Assembly: GCA_016710235.1 (NCBI GenBank)
Contig: JADJLG010000001.1
Span: forward strand, 2,221,501-2,285,500
Reading direction: 5' to 3'
DNA: 64,000 nucleotides
From: Saprospiraceae bacterium
Lineage (GTDB): Bacteria; Bacteroidota; Bacteroidia; Chitinophagales; Saprospiraceae
Below the pieces are notes generated by a model. That model was not told the origin of the DNA and ran no database searches. It saw only the letters and a program-made list of their open reading frames with translations. Positions 1-8,931 of this stretch are shown here, piece after piece (within the stretch, counting starts at the first letter, position 1; each line of letters starts with the position of its first letter). A program made the position numbers and the translations under genes.

Positions 1-1
1 A

Positions 2-736
2 AGGTCTAAATGGAGAATTTTTAGGAATCAGTTATCTGAAGATTATGCCATTGTAAATACAAAAGATAAAGTGCTTGCCGAAACCCTATCGTCACAGAAT
101 TTGGCAGCAAATGAAATTCAAATCGATGCTAGTCTGAATGCGTTGCAAATATTGAAGGATCATCAGGAGTATTTGGTCAATTTAAGTGATTCTTCTTTAA
201 GAGGGCAACATAATGCAGTTAATGCCGCATGTGCCATCAGAGCTGCTCAAATATTGGGCCTGGAATCCTCATCCATTCAGGAAGCGATCACATCATTTGT
301 AAACGATCCACATCGGATGGAGTTGGTATTCGAACATGATGGTGTTCGTTGGATAAATGACAGCAAGGCCACAAATGTAGATTCAGTTTACTGGGCTTTA
401 GATTCTTTATCCGGTAATATAATTTGGATTGCAGGGGGACTGGACAAAGGAAATGATTATACCGCAATACAGGATCTGGTGAGAACTAAAGTGAAGGCGA
501 TGGTTGCGTTGGGCAAAAAGAACGAGACGATACTGACCGCTTTTCGTGATGTAGTAGCGAGAGTATATGATACACATGATATGGAGTCAGCTATAAAGAT
601 TGTAAAAGAAATAGCAGAATTTCAAGACACTGTTTTATTATCACCTGCTTGTGCCAGCTTTGATTTATTTCAAAATTATGAACACAGGGGAAATAGTTTT
701 AAAGATCAAATTAAAAAACAAATTCAAAGTTCATGA
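2..736 (+). CDS. murD: UDP-N-acetylmuramoylalanine--D-glutamate ligase MurD, C-terminal part (5' end outside window)
   Basis: This cytoplasmic Mur ligase adds D-glutamate to UDP-MurNAc-L-Ala in peptidoglycan precursor synthesis. The frame is open from base 2 with no stop, so the gene begins before the window; a GTG at 71 lies in frame but is not the real start. The visible part covers the end of the central ATPase domain and the C-terminal ligase domain. It shows the HRME segment, the family motif NDSKATN and the following GGLDKGNDY loop, all typical of MurD. The stop codon overlaps the ftsW start by 4 bp (ATGA), which indicates translational coupling within the division and cell-wall cluster. 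Confidence 0.95.
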   Translation, partial: RSKWRIFRNQLSEDYAIVNTKDKVLAETLSSQNLAANEIQIDASLNALQILKDHQEYLVNLSDSSLRGQHNAVNAACAIRAAQILGLESSSIQEAITSFVNDPHRMELVFEHDGVRWINDSKATNVDSVYWALDSLSGNIIWIAGGLDKGNDYTAIQDLVRTKVKAMVALGKKNETILTAFRDVVARVYDTHDMESAIKIVKEIAEFQDTVLLSPACASFDLFQNYEHRGNSFKDQIKKQIQSS

Positions 737-1920
737 CCAGTTTACCCGGAATTCAACAGCTTAAGGAGAGTTTTAAAGCAGATCGTGTTCTTTGGACGAT
801 TATATTATTATTGAGTGCTTTTTCATTATTAGCAGTATTTAGTGCGTCAAATAGCATTACTAGATTTAAGACTGACACAACTCTGTATTTTATGATGAAG
901 CACGTACCTTTTATTGTATTGGGTATAACCACAACCTGGGCAACCAGTAAAATACATTATAATGAATTCAATCGCTTGGCTCCTTATTTATTAATACTAG
1001 CCATTGTTTTATTGGTCATCACTTTATTTTTTGGAGTGAATATCAACCAGGCGAAAAGATGGTTGTATGTTCCTTTTACTGATATAACATTTCAAGTTTC
1101 TGACTATGCAAAAATTGCATTAGTAGCATATTTAGCACGATCGATCTCTGTCAAACAAGATTATATTAAAGATTTTAAATCTGCTTTTGTCCCTTTGTTA
1201 TTGCCTGTAATCATTGTATGCGGACTGATAGCGCCTTCCAACTTTAGTACAGCCGCATTACTTTTTGGTACCTGTTTTCTCATGTTGTATGTCGGAAGAG
1301 TTTCTATAACTTCTTTAGTTGGATTGGTCGGCCTTGGAATCGCATTATTTGGGGTCTTATATCTTGTGGATACATTAATTCCAGGAGCAGTGCGAATGGG
1401 AATCTGGATCAATCGTGTCGAGGAATATCTAAGCGCAGACGGAGGCGGATATCAAGTGCAACAAGCTAAAATAGCTATCGCTCAGGGTGGATTATTTGGT
1501 GTAGGACCTGGATTAAGTATGCTACGCAATTTTATACCTTACTCTTATGCTGATTTTATTTATGCGATTATATGTGAGGAAGGTGGTTTAATATTAGGTG
1601 GTATTGTAATTATTTTATTATACGTTGCTCTACTTTTTCAATGTACAAGGATTGTAACCATGATGCCAAAAACATTCGGAGCAATGTTGGCAATAGGAAT
1701 TGGTCTGAATATAGTTGTCCAGGCATTTGCAAATATTGCTGTATCCCTCGAATTGGTGCCTGTGACAGGTCAGACTCTTCCAATGGTGAGTATGGGTGGG
1801 TCATCGCTATTGTTTACATGCATTTCATTTGGTATGATACTCAGCGTGAGTAAGCATATTAACGAATTGAAACTCGAACCGGATTCAGAAGAAAGCATGG
1901 ATGAATCGAACGAGCAATGA
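733..1920 (+). CDS. ftsW: Septal SEDS peptidoglycan polymerase FtsW
   Basis: FtsW is the SEDS-family glycosyltransferase that polymerises lipid II at the septum together with its class B PBP (FtsI). The 395-residue protein has about ten hydrophobic membrane segments. The conserved loops include the region after WINRVEEY with QVQQAKIAIAQGGLFGVGPG, and the C-terminal PVTGQTLPMVSMGGSSL motif, both diagnostic of FtsW/RodA/SpoVE. Its place between murD and murG, with ATGA overlaps on both sides, favours FtsW over RodA. The C-terminal tail after the last membrane segment is short and acidic. Confidence 0.96.
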   Translation: MTSLPGIQQLKESFKADRVLWTIILLLSAFSLLAVFSASNSITRFKTDTTLYFMMKHVPFIVLGITTTWATSKIHYNEFNRLAPYLLILAIVLLVITLFFGVNINQAKRWLYVPFTDITFQVSDYAKIALVAYLARSISVKQDYIKDFKSAFVPLLLPVIIVCGLIAPSNFSTAALLFGTCFLMLYVGRVSITSLVGLVGLGIALFGVLYLVDTLIPGAVRMGIWINRVEEYLSADGGGYQVQQAKIAIAQGGLFGVGPGLSMLRNFIPYSYADFIYAIICEEGGLILGGIVIILLYVALLFQCTRIVTMMPKTFGAMLAIGIGLNIVVQAFANIAVSLELVPVTGQTLPMVSMGGSSLLFTCISFGMILSVSKHINELKLEPDSEESMDESNEQ

Positions 1921-3017
1921 TGAAATTCATAATTAGTGGTGGCGGAACGGGAGGACATGTTTTTCCTGCAATAGCGATAGCTGATGCAATTAAGGAGAAA
2001 CTACCGAACGCTGAAATCAGGTTTGTTGGCGCCATCGGAAAATTGGAAATGCAAAAAGTTCCGGAAGCGGGTTACCGGATAATTGGTTTAGATATTACTG
2101 GATTTCAAAGGAAGTTCAGTTTGCAAAATATAAAATTGCTTGGGAAGCTGATCAAAAGTTTGTGGGTGGCTTCTGGTATCTTAAGTGAAGTGAAACCAGA
2201 TGCAGTGATTGGAGTAGGAGGATATGCCAGTGGAGCGGTGCTTCAGGTGGCAGGTTGGAAGGGGATTCCAATTTTTATTCAGGAACAAAATTCCTATCCT
2301 GGATGGACAAATAAATTTGTGGCTCGATATGCAAAGAAAATATTTGTTGCATCAGAGGGAATGGAGAAATTTTTCTCGCCTGATAAAATCGTGATGACAG
2401 GAAATCCGGTTAGGTCCACACTTTGTGAGAGACAGCGTATTGAGGATGATTATAAAAAGTTTGGATTGGATCCACTCAAGAAAACTATTTGTGTTTTCGG
2501 TGGAAGTCTTGGGGCAAGAACGTTAAATCGATGGATGGAGCATCAAGAGCCAAATTTGCGAATGATGTCTGAAATACAAATATTATGGCAGGTAGGTAAA
2601 ATATATGAGGAAGAGTATAATTGTAAAAGTATAAGCAAATTAGCCAATGTAAAAATGCTTGCTTTTATTCAAGATATGGAGTCTGCTTATACAATCGCTG
2701 ACTTAGTAATATGCCGGGCAGGAGCATTGACATTAGCTGAATTATTTGTTATGGCAAAGCCTTCCATACTCGTACCTTCTCCTAATGTGGCAGAAGATCA
2801 TCAAAGAAAAAATGCAGAATATGTAGTCAGCAAAAAGGCAGCATGGATGGTTTTGGATCAAAATGTTGATACTGAACTGTTCCCATTGATGGAAAGCCTG
2901 CTCGGTCAAACTGCGCAACTCAACTTGGTAAAGCAAGCTTGCAGGAATTTGGCTAAACCTGACGCTTCGAAAAATATTGTAAGTGAAATATTAAAAGTAT
3001 TGAATAAAGCTCAATAA
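1917..3017 (+). CDS. murG: UDP-GlcNAc:lipid I N-acetylglucosaminyltransferase MurG
   Basis: MurG is a membrane-associated GT28 enzyme that transfers GlcNAc from UDP-GlcNAc to lipid I, giving lipid II. At 366 residues it has the family's usual length. The N-terminal glycine-rich loop GGGTGGHVFPA sits at residues 8-18. The GVGGYASGA segment, the QEQNSYPGWTNK acceptor region and the C-terminal CRAGALTLAEL nucleotide-binding motif are all visible. The ATG overlaps the ftsW stop by 4 bp, and murC follows after 21 bp, so it is probably co-transcribed. Confidence 0.97.
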   Translation: MMKFIISGGGTGGHVFPAIAIADAIKEKLPNAEIRFVGAIGKLEMQKVPEAGYRIIGLDITGFQRKFSLQNIKLLGKLIKSLWVASGILSEVKPDAVIGVGGYASGAVLQVAGWKGIPIFIQEQNSYPGWTNKFVARYAKKIFVASEGMEKFFSPDKIVMTGNPVRSTLCERQRIEDDYKKFGLDPLKKTICVFGGSLGARTLNRWMEHQEPNLRMMSEIQILWQVGKIYEEEYNCKSISKLANVKMLAFIQDMESAYTIADLVICRAGALTLAELFVMAKPSILVPSPNVAEDHQRKNAEYVVSKKAAWMVLDQNVDTELFPLMESLLGQTAQLNLVKQACRNLAKPDASKNIVSEILKVLNKAQ

Positions 3018-3038
3018 TTTATAAAACTGAAATTAAAA

Positions 3039-4412
3039 ATGGTCAATAATAAACATATCTTTTTCCTTGGCATCGGTGGGATAGGTATGAGTGCATTGGC
3101 CAGATATTTCAAAAGCTGTGGTGAGGAGATTTCAGGATATGATAAAACAGAAACTGAATTGACGCGTAATTTGGTGAACGAGGGAATTCATATAATTTAC
3201 CGAGATGACGTGAGTGCATTGACTGATGGGATAGACATGGTGATTTATACTCCTGCTATTCCGCAATCACTGTCGCTATATTTAGATTTGAAGTCCAGAC
3301 CAATTCCATTTTTGAAAAGATCGGAAGTGCTAGGGTCCTTGTCTCGTAACCAAAAAAATATAGCCATTGCAGGAACACATGGAAAAACAACAACGAGTCT
3401 GTTAGTGGCGCACATTTTATATGATACGGGAGTACCGTTGACTGCTTTGTTGGGAGGCATTGCTTCCAACTACAATAACAATTTTCTGCAGACAGGAGAA
3501 GATTGGTTTGTTTTAGAAGCTGATGAATACGATCGTTCTTTTTTGCATTTAACTCCTGATATTGCAGCAATAGGTTCGCTTGATGCAGATCATCTCGATA
3601 TATATGGTGATCGCACCAGTATGGTACGGTCTTATTTACAGTTCGCAAGCCAAGTAAAAGAGGAAGGCGTACTTCTATTATCTGATACCATTGCTGTTGA
3701 AGATATAATTAGCGCGAAGCAATCCGTTTCATCAAATGTAAGGGTCGAAATATTTGGCTTGAATAATTTTGAAAATTCATGCGTTGTTGTGGAACACTCT
3801 GAGGGAAAAGTGCGTTTCCATTATACCGAAAACAGTCAGGTCGTCATTCCCAACTTACAGATGCGACTACCTGGAGAACACAATATCAGGAATGCGATCG
3901 CAGCTATTCGTATTTCAAGAATATTGAAGATTGCACCTGAAAAAATCTCAAAAGCTTTAGCAAATTTTAGTGGAATTTATAGGAGATTCGAGATTTTGCT
4001 CAGAAGTTCAAATGCAGTTTTAATCGATGATTATGCTCACCATCCCGAGGAACTGAAGTCAGCAATACATACCTGCAAGTTGGCTTATAAAGGCAGAAAA
4101 GTGACAGGTATATTTCAGCCTCATCTGTATAGCAGAACAAAGGATTTTTTGAACGAGTTTGCAGAAGTTTTGGATGGATTGGATCAGATAATATTGGTAG
4201 AATTATATCCGGCCAGAGAATTGCCGATTGAAGGAATCAGTTCTCAAAGCATTTACGATAAATTGAAAAACAAGAAAAAGTATTTGACTACAAAAAAAGA
4301 ATTATTGGAATTACTGAAGACATTGGAAACTGATGTAGTATTGATGATGGGTGCAGGTGATCTTGATGTGATGCGTGAACAGATTAAAAAAGCAATAGAA
4401 GAAAAGCAATGA
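3039..4412 (+). CDS. murC: UDP-N-acetylmuramate--L-alanine ligase MurC
   Basis: MurC starts stem-peptide synthesis by adding L-alanine to UDP-MurNAc in the cytoplasm, using ATP. The 457-residue protein has the N-terminal GIGGIGMSALA nucleotide-binding loop (residues 11-21). The Mur ligase P-loop GTHGKTTT lies at 112-119, with EADEYDRSF and the DADHLDIYGD segment after it. The C-terminal domain has DDYAHHPEE and the FQPHLYSRT motif, the usual MurC signatures. The gene ends in a 4-bp overlap with ftsQ. Confidence 0.97.
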   Translation: MVNNKHIFFLGIGGIGMSALARYFKSCGEEISGYDKTETELTRNLVNEGIHIIYRDDVSALTDGIDMVIYTPAIPQSLSLYLDLKSRPIPFLKRSEVLGSLSRNQKNIAIAGTHGKTTTSLLVAHILYDTGVPLTALLGGIASNYNNNFLQTGEDWFVLEADEYDRSFLHLTPDIAAIGSLDADHLDIYGDRTSMVRSYLQFASQVKEEGVLLLSDTIAVEDIISAKQSVSSNVRVEIFGLNNFENSCVVVEHSEGKVRFHYTENSQVVIPNLQMRLPGEHNIRNAIAAIRISRILKIAPEKISKALANFSGIYRRFEILLRSSNAVLIDDYAHHPEELKSAIHTCKLAYKGRKVTGIFQPHLYSRTKDFLNEFAEVLDGLDQIILVELYPARELPIEGISSQSIYDKLKNKKKYLTTKKELLELLKTLETDVVLMMGAGDLDVMREQIKKAIEEKQ

Positions 4413-5200
4413 AGAAAGAACTCAAAGGTTTGATTTGGATCAGTATGCATATTCTGATATTGCTTGCTATAGGTTTGGTATGGATCTGGAGTATTCGCAC
4501 TCAAAGAAATGAGTATTCTAATCAATTGGAAATCGCCATTATTAAGCCAAATCCGGAGAATACTTTGATTACGAAAGAGGCAGTATTAGCCCATACTAAG
4601 AAATTTTTTAAGAAAGATTATCGAAAAATTCGACAGTATGCTATCAAAGCCAAAGAACTTGAAGACTATTTTGAAAAACTGCAAGTCGTACACCATGCAG
4701 ATATTTATACTGATTCTAAAAATAATATACATATCGATATTTATCAACGCGATCCTTTGATGCGCATTGTAGATAACAATGGTAATCAGTATTATGTGGA
4801 CAAGGACGGATACAGAATTTCGACAAATAATTATTTCTCTGCGAGAGTCCCGGTAGTGACTGGACTTCCTGTGACCATGCAAGGGAATTATATCTGGGAC
4901 AAAAAGAATCTTTTATATCAATCGGTATACAAGGTGGCCTTGGAAATTTCGCAGAATAGTTTTGTATCAGCTCTCATTGAGCAAATCGATCTTGATCCCA
5001 GCGGTGAATTTTATCTGATTCCAAAAGTTGGTATGGAAAAAATTAATCTGGGCGGTATGGATAAAGTGAAGGAGAAACTTGAGAAACTGAGTTTTTTTTA
5101 TTCACAAGGATTACCGTACCAGGGATGGAATGTTTATGAAACTATTGACTTAAAAAACGACAATCAAGTTGTTTGTAAAAAATATAATCACGAAACCTGA
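4409..5200 (+). CDS. ftsQ: Cell division protein FtsQ/DivIB
   Basis: FtsQ is a bitopic divisome protein that links early and late division proteins in the periplasm. This 263-residue protein has a short cytoplasmic N-terminus, one membrane segment at about residues 8-27 and a periplasmic part. The periplasmic part resembles a POTRA/FtsQ domain, including the LQVVHHADIYTD and QYYVDKDGYRIS stretches seen in the family. Sequence conservation in FtsQ is low, so the call rests on length, topology and its slot between murC and ftsA. The start overlaps the murC stop by 4 bp. Confidence 0.85.
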   Translation: MKKELKGLIWISMHILILLAIGLVWIWSIRTQRNEYSNQLEIAIIKPNPENTLITKEAVLAHTKKFFKKDYRKIRQYAIKAKELEDYFEKLQVVHHADIYTDSKNNIHIDIYQRDPLMRIVDNNGNQYYVDKDGYRISTNNYFSARVPVVTGLPVTMQGNYIWDKKNLLYQSVYKVALEISQNSFVSALIEQIDLDPSGEFYLIPKVGMEKINLGGMDKVKEKLEKLSFFYSQGLPYQGWNVYETIDLKNDNQVVCKKYNHET

Positions 5201-5213
5201 AAATCTTTGCAAT

Positions 5214-6617
5214 ATGAATCAAAATTCACAAACTCACCAATCAGAAAACATGCAATCACCGGCAATACAACAAGCTGACATTGTGGTAGCTTTAGACATA
5301 GGTACTACAAAAGTTTCTGCTGTGGTTGGAAGGAAGAATATTCTTGGTAATATTGAAGTCATCGGTTATGGCAAAGTTATTTCAGACGGGGTCATACGTG
5401 GCGTTGTCTCCAATATCGATAAGACGGCAAAAGCGGTGGCAGACGCAATTGATCAGGCAGAAAAAACGAGTCGTCAGGAAATTCAAACTGTTTATGTCGG
5501 AATCGCCGGGCAGCATATCCGCAGTATCATGCACCAGGGTGTTTTATATCGAAGCGAGCCCCAGAAGGAAATTACAAGGGAAGATGTCGATAAGTTGATT
5601 CAGGATATGTACAAAATAGCATTACCACCTGGAGATCAGATACTACACGTCATTCCTCAGGAATTCATGGTGGATGAAGAAGAAGGTGTGACAGATCCTA
5701 TAGGCATGACAGGGTCCAGATTGCAATCCAATTTTCATATTATCACAGGAAATATTTCAGCAGCATCCAATATCACAAAATGTCTGGAGAAAGCCGGAGT
5801 AACCGTTTCGGGAATGATGTTAGAGCCTCTGGCATCTGCACAATCCGTTTTGTCAAGTGATGAAAAAGAAGCAGGAGTGGTATTGGTTGATATAGGTGGA
5901 GGTACTACAGATGTGACTATTTATCATGAAGGTATTATCAGGTACACATCTGTGATTCCTTTAGGAGGTAATATTATCACTAAGGATATTAAGTCGGGAT
6001 GTTCTGTCACACTGGATCAAGCAGAAAAACTTAAAGTGAGATTTGGCTCAGCACTGAGCGAAGAAATCATTGACAATCGAATCATCACCATTCCGGGCTT
6101 GATGGGGAGAGAGCCTAAAGAAATTTCAGAAAAAAATCTTGCCAGGATCATTCAGGCACGAGTACAAGAGATATTTGACTATGTGATGTGGGATATTCAC
6201 AGATCAGGTTTTGAAAATAAGTTGGTAGGAGGTATAGTGTTGACAGGAGGAGGTTCATTATTGAAGAATATTGATCTGTTGGCAGAATACCAGACGGGTC
6301 TAGCTGCTCGTATTGGCAACCCAGCCGAATATTTGAGCTCCTATTATTCAGATGAGCTTTCATCTCCAATTTATGCTACGAGTCTTGGTTTACTTATGGA
6401 AGGGATGAAAAGTGTAGAGTTGCCTGCACCAGACAAGAGGAATGCGGCAAATAAAGTGTTTGACCTTGAAGATCGGGATATTCCGGTGATGGAAGAAGTA
6501 AGGGAGTTGGTCTATGCTGATGAAAAAAATGAAGAAGGTTGGTTCAATCGAATGGTTAACAACGGATACAAATCCGTGAGGAAGTTCTTTGAGGCAAATC
6601 CGGATTCAGAGTTCTAA
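5214..6617 (+). CDS. ftsA: Cell division actin-like protein FtsA
   Basis: FtsA is an actin-family ATPase that tethers FtsZ to the membrane. I placed the start at the ATG at 5214 (467 aa); an in-frame TTG at 5169 would lie inside ftsQ and is less likely. The actin-fold phosphate-1 motif ALDIGTTKVSAVVG, the SHS2/1C insertion (PQEFMVDEEEGVTDPIGMTG) and the phosphate-2 motif VDIGGGTTDVTIY are clear. The adenosine motif GGIVLTGGGSLL is also present. The C-terminus ends in a basic, aromatic helix (WFNRMVNNGYKSVRKFF), consistent with an amphipathic membrane anchor. A roughly 100-bp AT-rich gap separates it from ftsZ. Confidence 0.96.
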   Translation: MNQNSQTHQSENMQSPAIQQADIVVALDIGTTKVSAVVGRKNILGNIEVIGYGKVISDGVIRGVVSNIDKTAKAVADAIDQAEKTSRQEIQTVYVGIAGQHIRSIMHQGVLYRSEPQKEITREDVDKLIQDMYKIALPPGDQILHVIPQEFMVDEEEGVTDPIGMTGSRLQSNFHIITGNISAASNITKCLEKAGVTVSGMMLEPLASAQSVLSSDEKEAGVVLVDIGGGTTDVTIYHEGIIRYTSVIPLGGNIITKDIKSGCSVTLDQAEKLKVRFGSALSEEIIDNRIITIPGLMGREPKEISEKNLARIIQARVQEIFDYVMWDIHRSGFENKLVGGIVLTGGGSLLKNIDLLAEYQTGLAARIGNPAEYLSSYYSDELSSPIYATSLGLLMEGMKSVELPAPDKRNAANKVFDLEDRDIPVMEEVRELVYADEKNEEGWFNRMVNNGYKSVRKFFEANPDSEF

Positions 6618-6660
6618 AAACATATTTTTTTATTATATATAAAAAAAAATTATAATTTAT

Positions 6661-6691
6661 TTTTTTTTGTAATATATAATACTTACCTTTA
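6661..6691 (+). promoter_or_regulatory. Possible promoter in the ftsA-ftsZ gap
   Basis: The 103-bp gap between ftsA and ftsZ is nearly pure A/T in its first two thirds. A run of T at 6661-6668 is followed by TACCTTTA at 6684-6691, one mismatch from the Bacteroidota -7 box TAnnTTTG. A T-rich -33 element can be placed 19 bases upstream. It would let ftsZ be transcribed separately from the upstream operon. The assignment is weak because low-complexity DNA makes chance matches likely. Confidence 0.35.
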
Positions 6692-6720
6692 CACCGTAAA
6701 ACAGATACGAAAAATTTTAC

Positions 6721-8088
6721 ATGAGTCAATCCTCCATAATAAAAGTGATAGGGGTCGGTGGTGGCGGGACCAACGCTGTTACCCACATGTTTAGCATGGG
6801 AATTCGTGCAGTGGATTTTGCTGTCTGTAATACAGATCATCAAAGTCTCGACATTAGTTCAGTGCCCAATAAAATTCAACTGGGACCACTTCTAACAGTT
6901 GGACGTGGAGCAGGGAATAACCCTGAAGTAGGAAAGCAATCCTGCATAGAATCCATAGAAGATTTGAGAAGATTTTTGGAACCTGATACAAAGATGCTTT
7001 TTGTGACAGCAGGTATGGGTGGCGGTACAGGAACAGGTGCAGCTCCAATAATTGCAAAGTTGGCACAAGAGCTGGAAATTTTGACGGTTGGCATTGTCAC
7101 GCTTCCATTTCAGTTTGAAGGTCCAAGGCGCGCACGCCTGGCATCTGAAGGGATAGAGGCTTTAAAAGAAAATGTCGATGCATTGATTGTGATTTCCAAC
7201 AATAAGTTGAGGGAAATGTATGGCAATCTTGCCATGTCAAGTGCATTTAATTATGCGGACAATATATTAACTACCGCAGCAAAAGGTATAGCGGAAATCA
7301 TAACAGTACCTGGGTATATCAATGTTGATTTCGAAGACGTGAATTTCGTGATGAAGAACAGCGGAGTAGCTATCATGGGCTCAGCTCAGGCTGCGGGGGA
7401 AGGAAGAGCTCGTCAAGTCATAGAACTGGCTTTAAATTCACCATTGCTCGAAGACAATGATATTCGGGGTGCTAAACACATTTTACTAAACATAACCACA
7501 GGACGAAATCCAGAAATCACAATGGATGAAGTCGGTGAAATAACAGAATATATACAGCAAGAGGCCGGATCCAATACCGATATTATCTGGGGAAGTTGCG
7601 TCGATGATGACCTTGGCGATGCGATTAGTGTTACACTGATTGCAACTGGTTTTGGCCAGGGTTATAAAAGCAGAAATGACCAGAAGGAAAGCAGAGTAGT
7701 GATTGATCTCGACGATGATGATCTTCAATCCTCTGAACCCATTAACTCTCCTTCGTCATCTGTAGTTGAATTGGATTCTGAATTTATTTCAAAATCCACT
7801 CGGCAAACAGAAGTTAACGGTCAAGCTGTAACTGCTAGGGAAGAAAGAAAACCCATCGACGCAAGCCTGTTTGAAACTAGAAATTTTCAAACAAGACGAC
7901 CTTTATCAGATGGAAAAAATTTAATCGAATCCGAAAATACTCCTGCGTTTGAACGAAAGAATATCAGGTTGGATCAGATAAATCCTTCGTCAGAAAACGC
8001 AATGTCTAGGATGAGAATTTACATGGATGAGGACAACAAGCCTGAATTGAAGGAAGGAAATTCCTTTCTTCACGACAATGTTGACTAA
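6721..8088 (+). CDS. ftsZ: Cell division GTPase FtsZ
   Basis: FtsZ is the tubulin-like GTPase that forms the cytokinetic ring. The 455-residue protein has the N-terminal VIGVGGGGTNAV loop (residues 9-20) and the tubulin signature GMGGGTGTG at 98-106. The T7 synergy loop region around residues 199-214 (NVDFEDVNFVMKNSG) carries the catalytic acidic residues. After the GTPase core there is a charged, probably disordered linker of about 100 residues, and the protein ends in NSFLHDNVD, a tail I recall from other Bacteroidota FtsZ proteins. It is the last gene of the cluster and is followed by a strong terminator. Confidence 0.98.
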   Translation: MSQSSIIKVIGVGGGGTNAVTHMFSMGIRAVDFAVCNTDHQSLDISSVPNKIQLGPLLTVGRGAGNNPEVGKQSCIESIEDLRRFLEPDTKMLFVTAGMGGGTGTGAAPIIAKLAQELEILTVGIVTLPFQFEGPRRARLASEGIEALKENVDALIVISNNKLREMYGNLAMSSAFNYADNILTTAAKGIAEIITVPGYINVDFEDVNFVMKNSGVAIMGSAQAAGEGRARQVIELALNSPLLEDNDIRGAKHILLNITTGRNPEITMDEVGEITEYIQQEAGSNTDIIWGSCVDDDLGDAISVTLIATGFGQGYKSRNDQKESRVVIDLDDDDLQSSEPINSPSSSVVELDSEFISKSTRQTEVNGQAVTAREERKPIDASLFETRNFQTRRPLSDGKNLIESENTPAFERKNIRLDQINPSSENAMSRMRIYMDEDNKPELKEGNSFLHDNVD

Positions 8089-8132
8089 AGATGCTTCGTC
8101 TTTTCATACCTTTTCATGAGATTGGTTTATTC

Positions 8133-8165
8133 AGTCCCGATTGCTAGATCGGGACTATTTTTTTT
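8133..8165 (+). terminator. Rho-independent terminator after ftsZ
   Basis: A perfect 9-bp stem (AGTCCCGAT / ATCGGGACT, 8133-8141 with 8148-8156) encloses a 6-base loop. It is followed by one A and eight Ts. It lies 44 bp after the ftsZ stop and closes the division and cell-wall operon. Confidence 0.9.
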
Positions 8166-8356
8166 ATTGCAATTCTGCTCCTATTGCAGGCTGATGCAAT
8201 CACAGTTAGTTTTTTAACTTCCCTCAAGCATTTTTTCAAGTGACTTTATGCGAGGCTTATTCTCGTACAGTGGAAGGTGTTATTTTTCCAAGGGGTAGAG
8301 CATCGTATTCTAACTTAATTTTTAATCATTGAATTAGCCTTTCTTTAATAATATCT

Positions 8357-8364
8357 TATATTTG
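8357..8364 (+). promoter_or_regulatory. Bacteroidota -7 promoter box (TATATTTG)
   Basis: TATATTTG matches the phylum consensus TAnnTTTG exactly and lies 18 bp before the lipoprotein ATG at 8383. A TTG occurs upstream at 8329-8331, but the 25-base spacer is longer than usual. The rest of the 294-bp gap after ftsZ (8166-8356) shows nothing recognisable. Confidence 0.45.
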
Positions 8365-8382
8365 TTATTTGGCATTTTAAAT

Positions 8383-8883
8383 ATGACAAATCAAACAAAT
8401 AATCCGGTAGTTTTAATATATATCCTTTGGATTTTGTGTGTAAACTATGCTTGTATTACAGATCGTGATGTTTCTGAAGTACCACATATCAGTTTAACGG
8501 GACATAGCAAAAACGCCATGAAACAAAGTGCCCTCAACGAAGATTCTTTGTGGTTATTTTTGAAATTTGAAGATGGCGATGGAGATATCAGCTACCCGGC
8601 GACTGACACCACCAGAGATGTCACTATCATTGATCGCCGGACGGGCTTTTTACATGACAGATATAAATTGCCCGATTTTCAAATTTCAGGTGAAAAGCAA
8701 ATTGATGGTGAACTCAAGATCCTGATTTTTACCACATGTTGTTTGATTGAAGGTATTCCTCCATGTTTTTCGGATACGCGTTTTCCGACGGATACTGTAG
8801 ATTTTGACGTTTTCATCCGGGATAGGGCAGGACATGTCAGCAATACAGTAACCATCCCTGATATTATCATCAAGTGTGATTAA
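8383..8883 (+). CDS. Putative lipoprotein, conserved Bacteroidota type
   Basis: The function is unknown. I chose the ATG at 8383 (166 aa) over an in-frame TTG at 8362. The N-terminus is hydrophobic and ends in a Cys (LCVNYAC), compatible with a lipobox, so export and lipid attachment are likely. The body has the FEDGDGDISYPATD stretch and a C-terminal DFDVFIRDRAGHVSNTVTIPDI segment. This layout recurs in small lipoproteins of Bacteroidota that look like an Ig-like fold; that is recognition of a pattern, not a known role. It stands alone between the ftsZ terminator and the convergent waaA gene. Confidence 0.7.
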   Translation: MTNQTNNPVVLIYILWILCVNYACITDRDVSEVPHISLTGHSKNAMKQSALNEDSLWLFLKFEDGDGDISYPATDTTRDVTIIDRRTGFLHDRYKLPDFQISGEKQIDGELKILIFTTCCLIEGIPPCFSDTRFPTDTVDFDVFIRDRAGHVSNTVTIPDIIIKCD

Positions 8884-8931
8884 TTAAAAACAGGGAAAAT
8901 ATTTGATCATTTTATTTTGTAGTCTAAAAAT

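Noticed and set aside
8166..8356. Possible small RNA or riboswitch in the gap after ftsZ
   Set aside because: Only a 4-bp CGAG/CTCG stem was seen, with no promoter ahead of it other than the ftsZ read-through.
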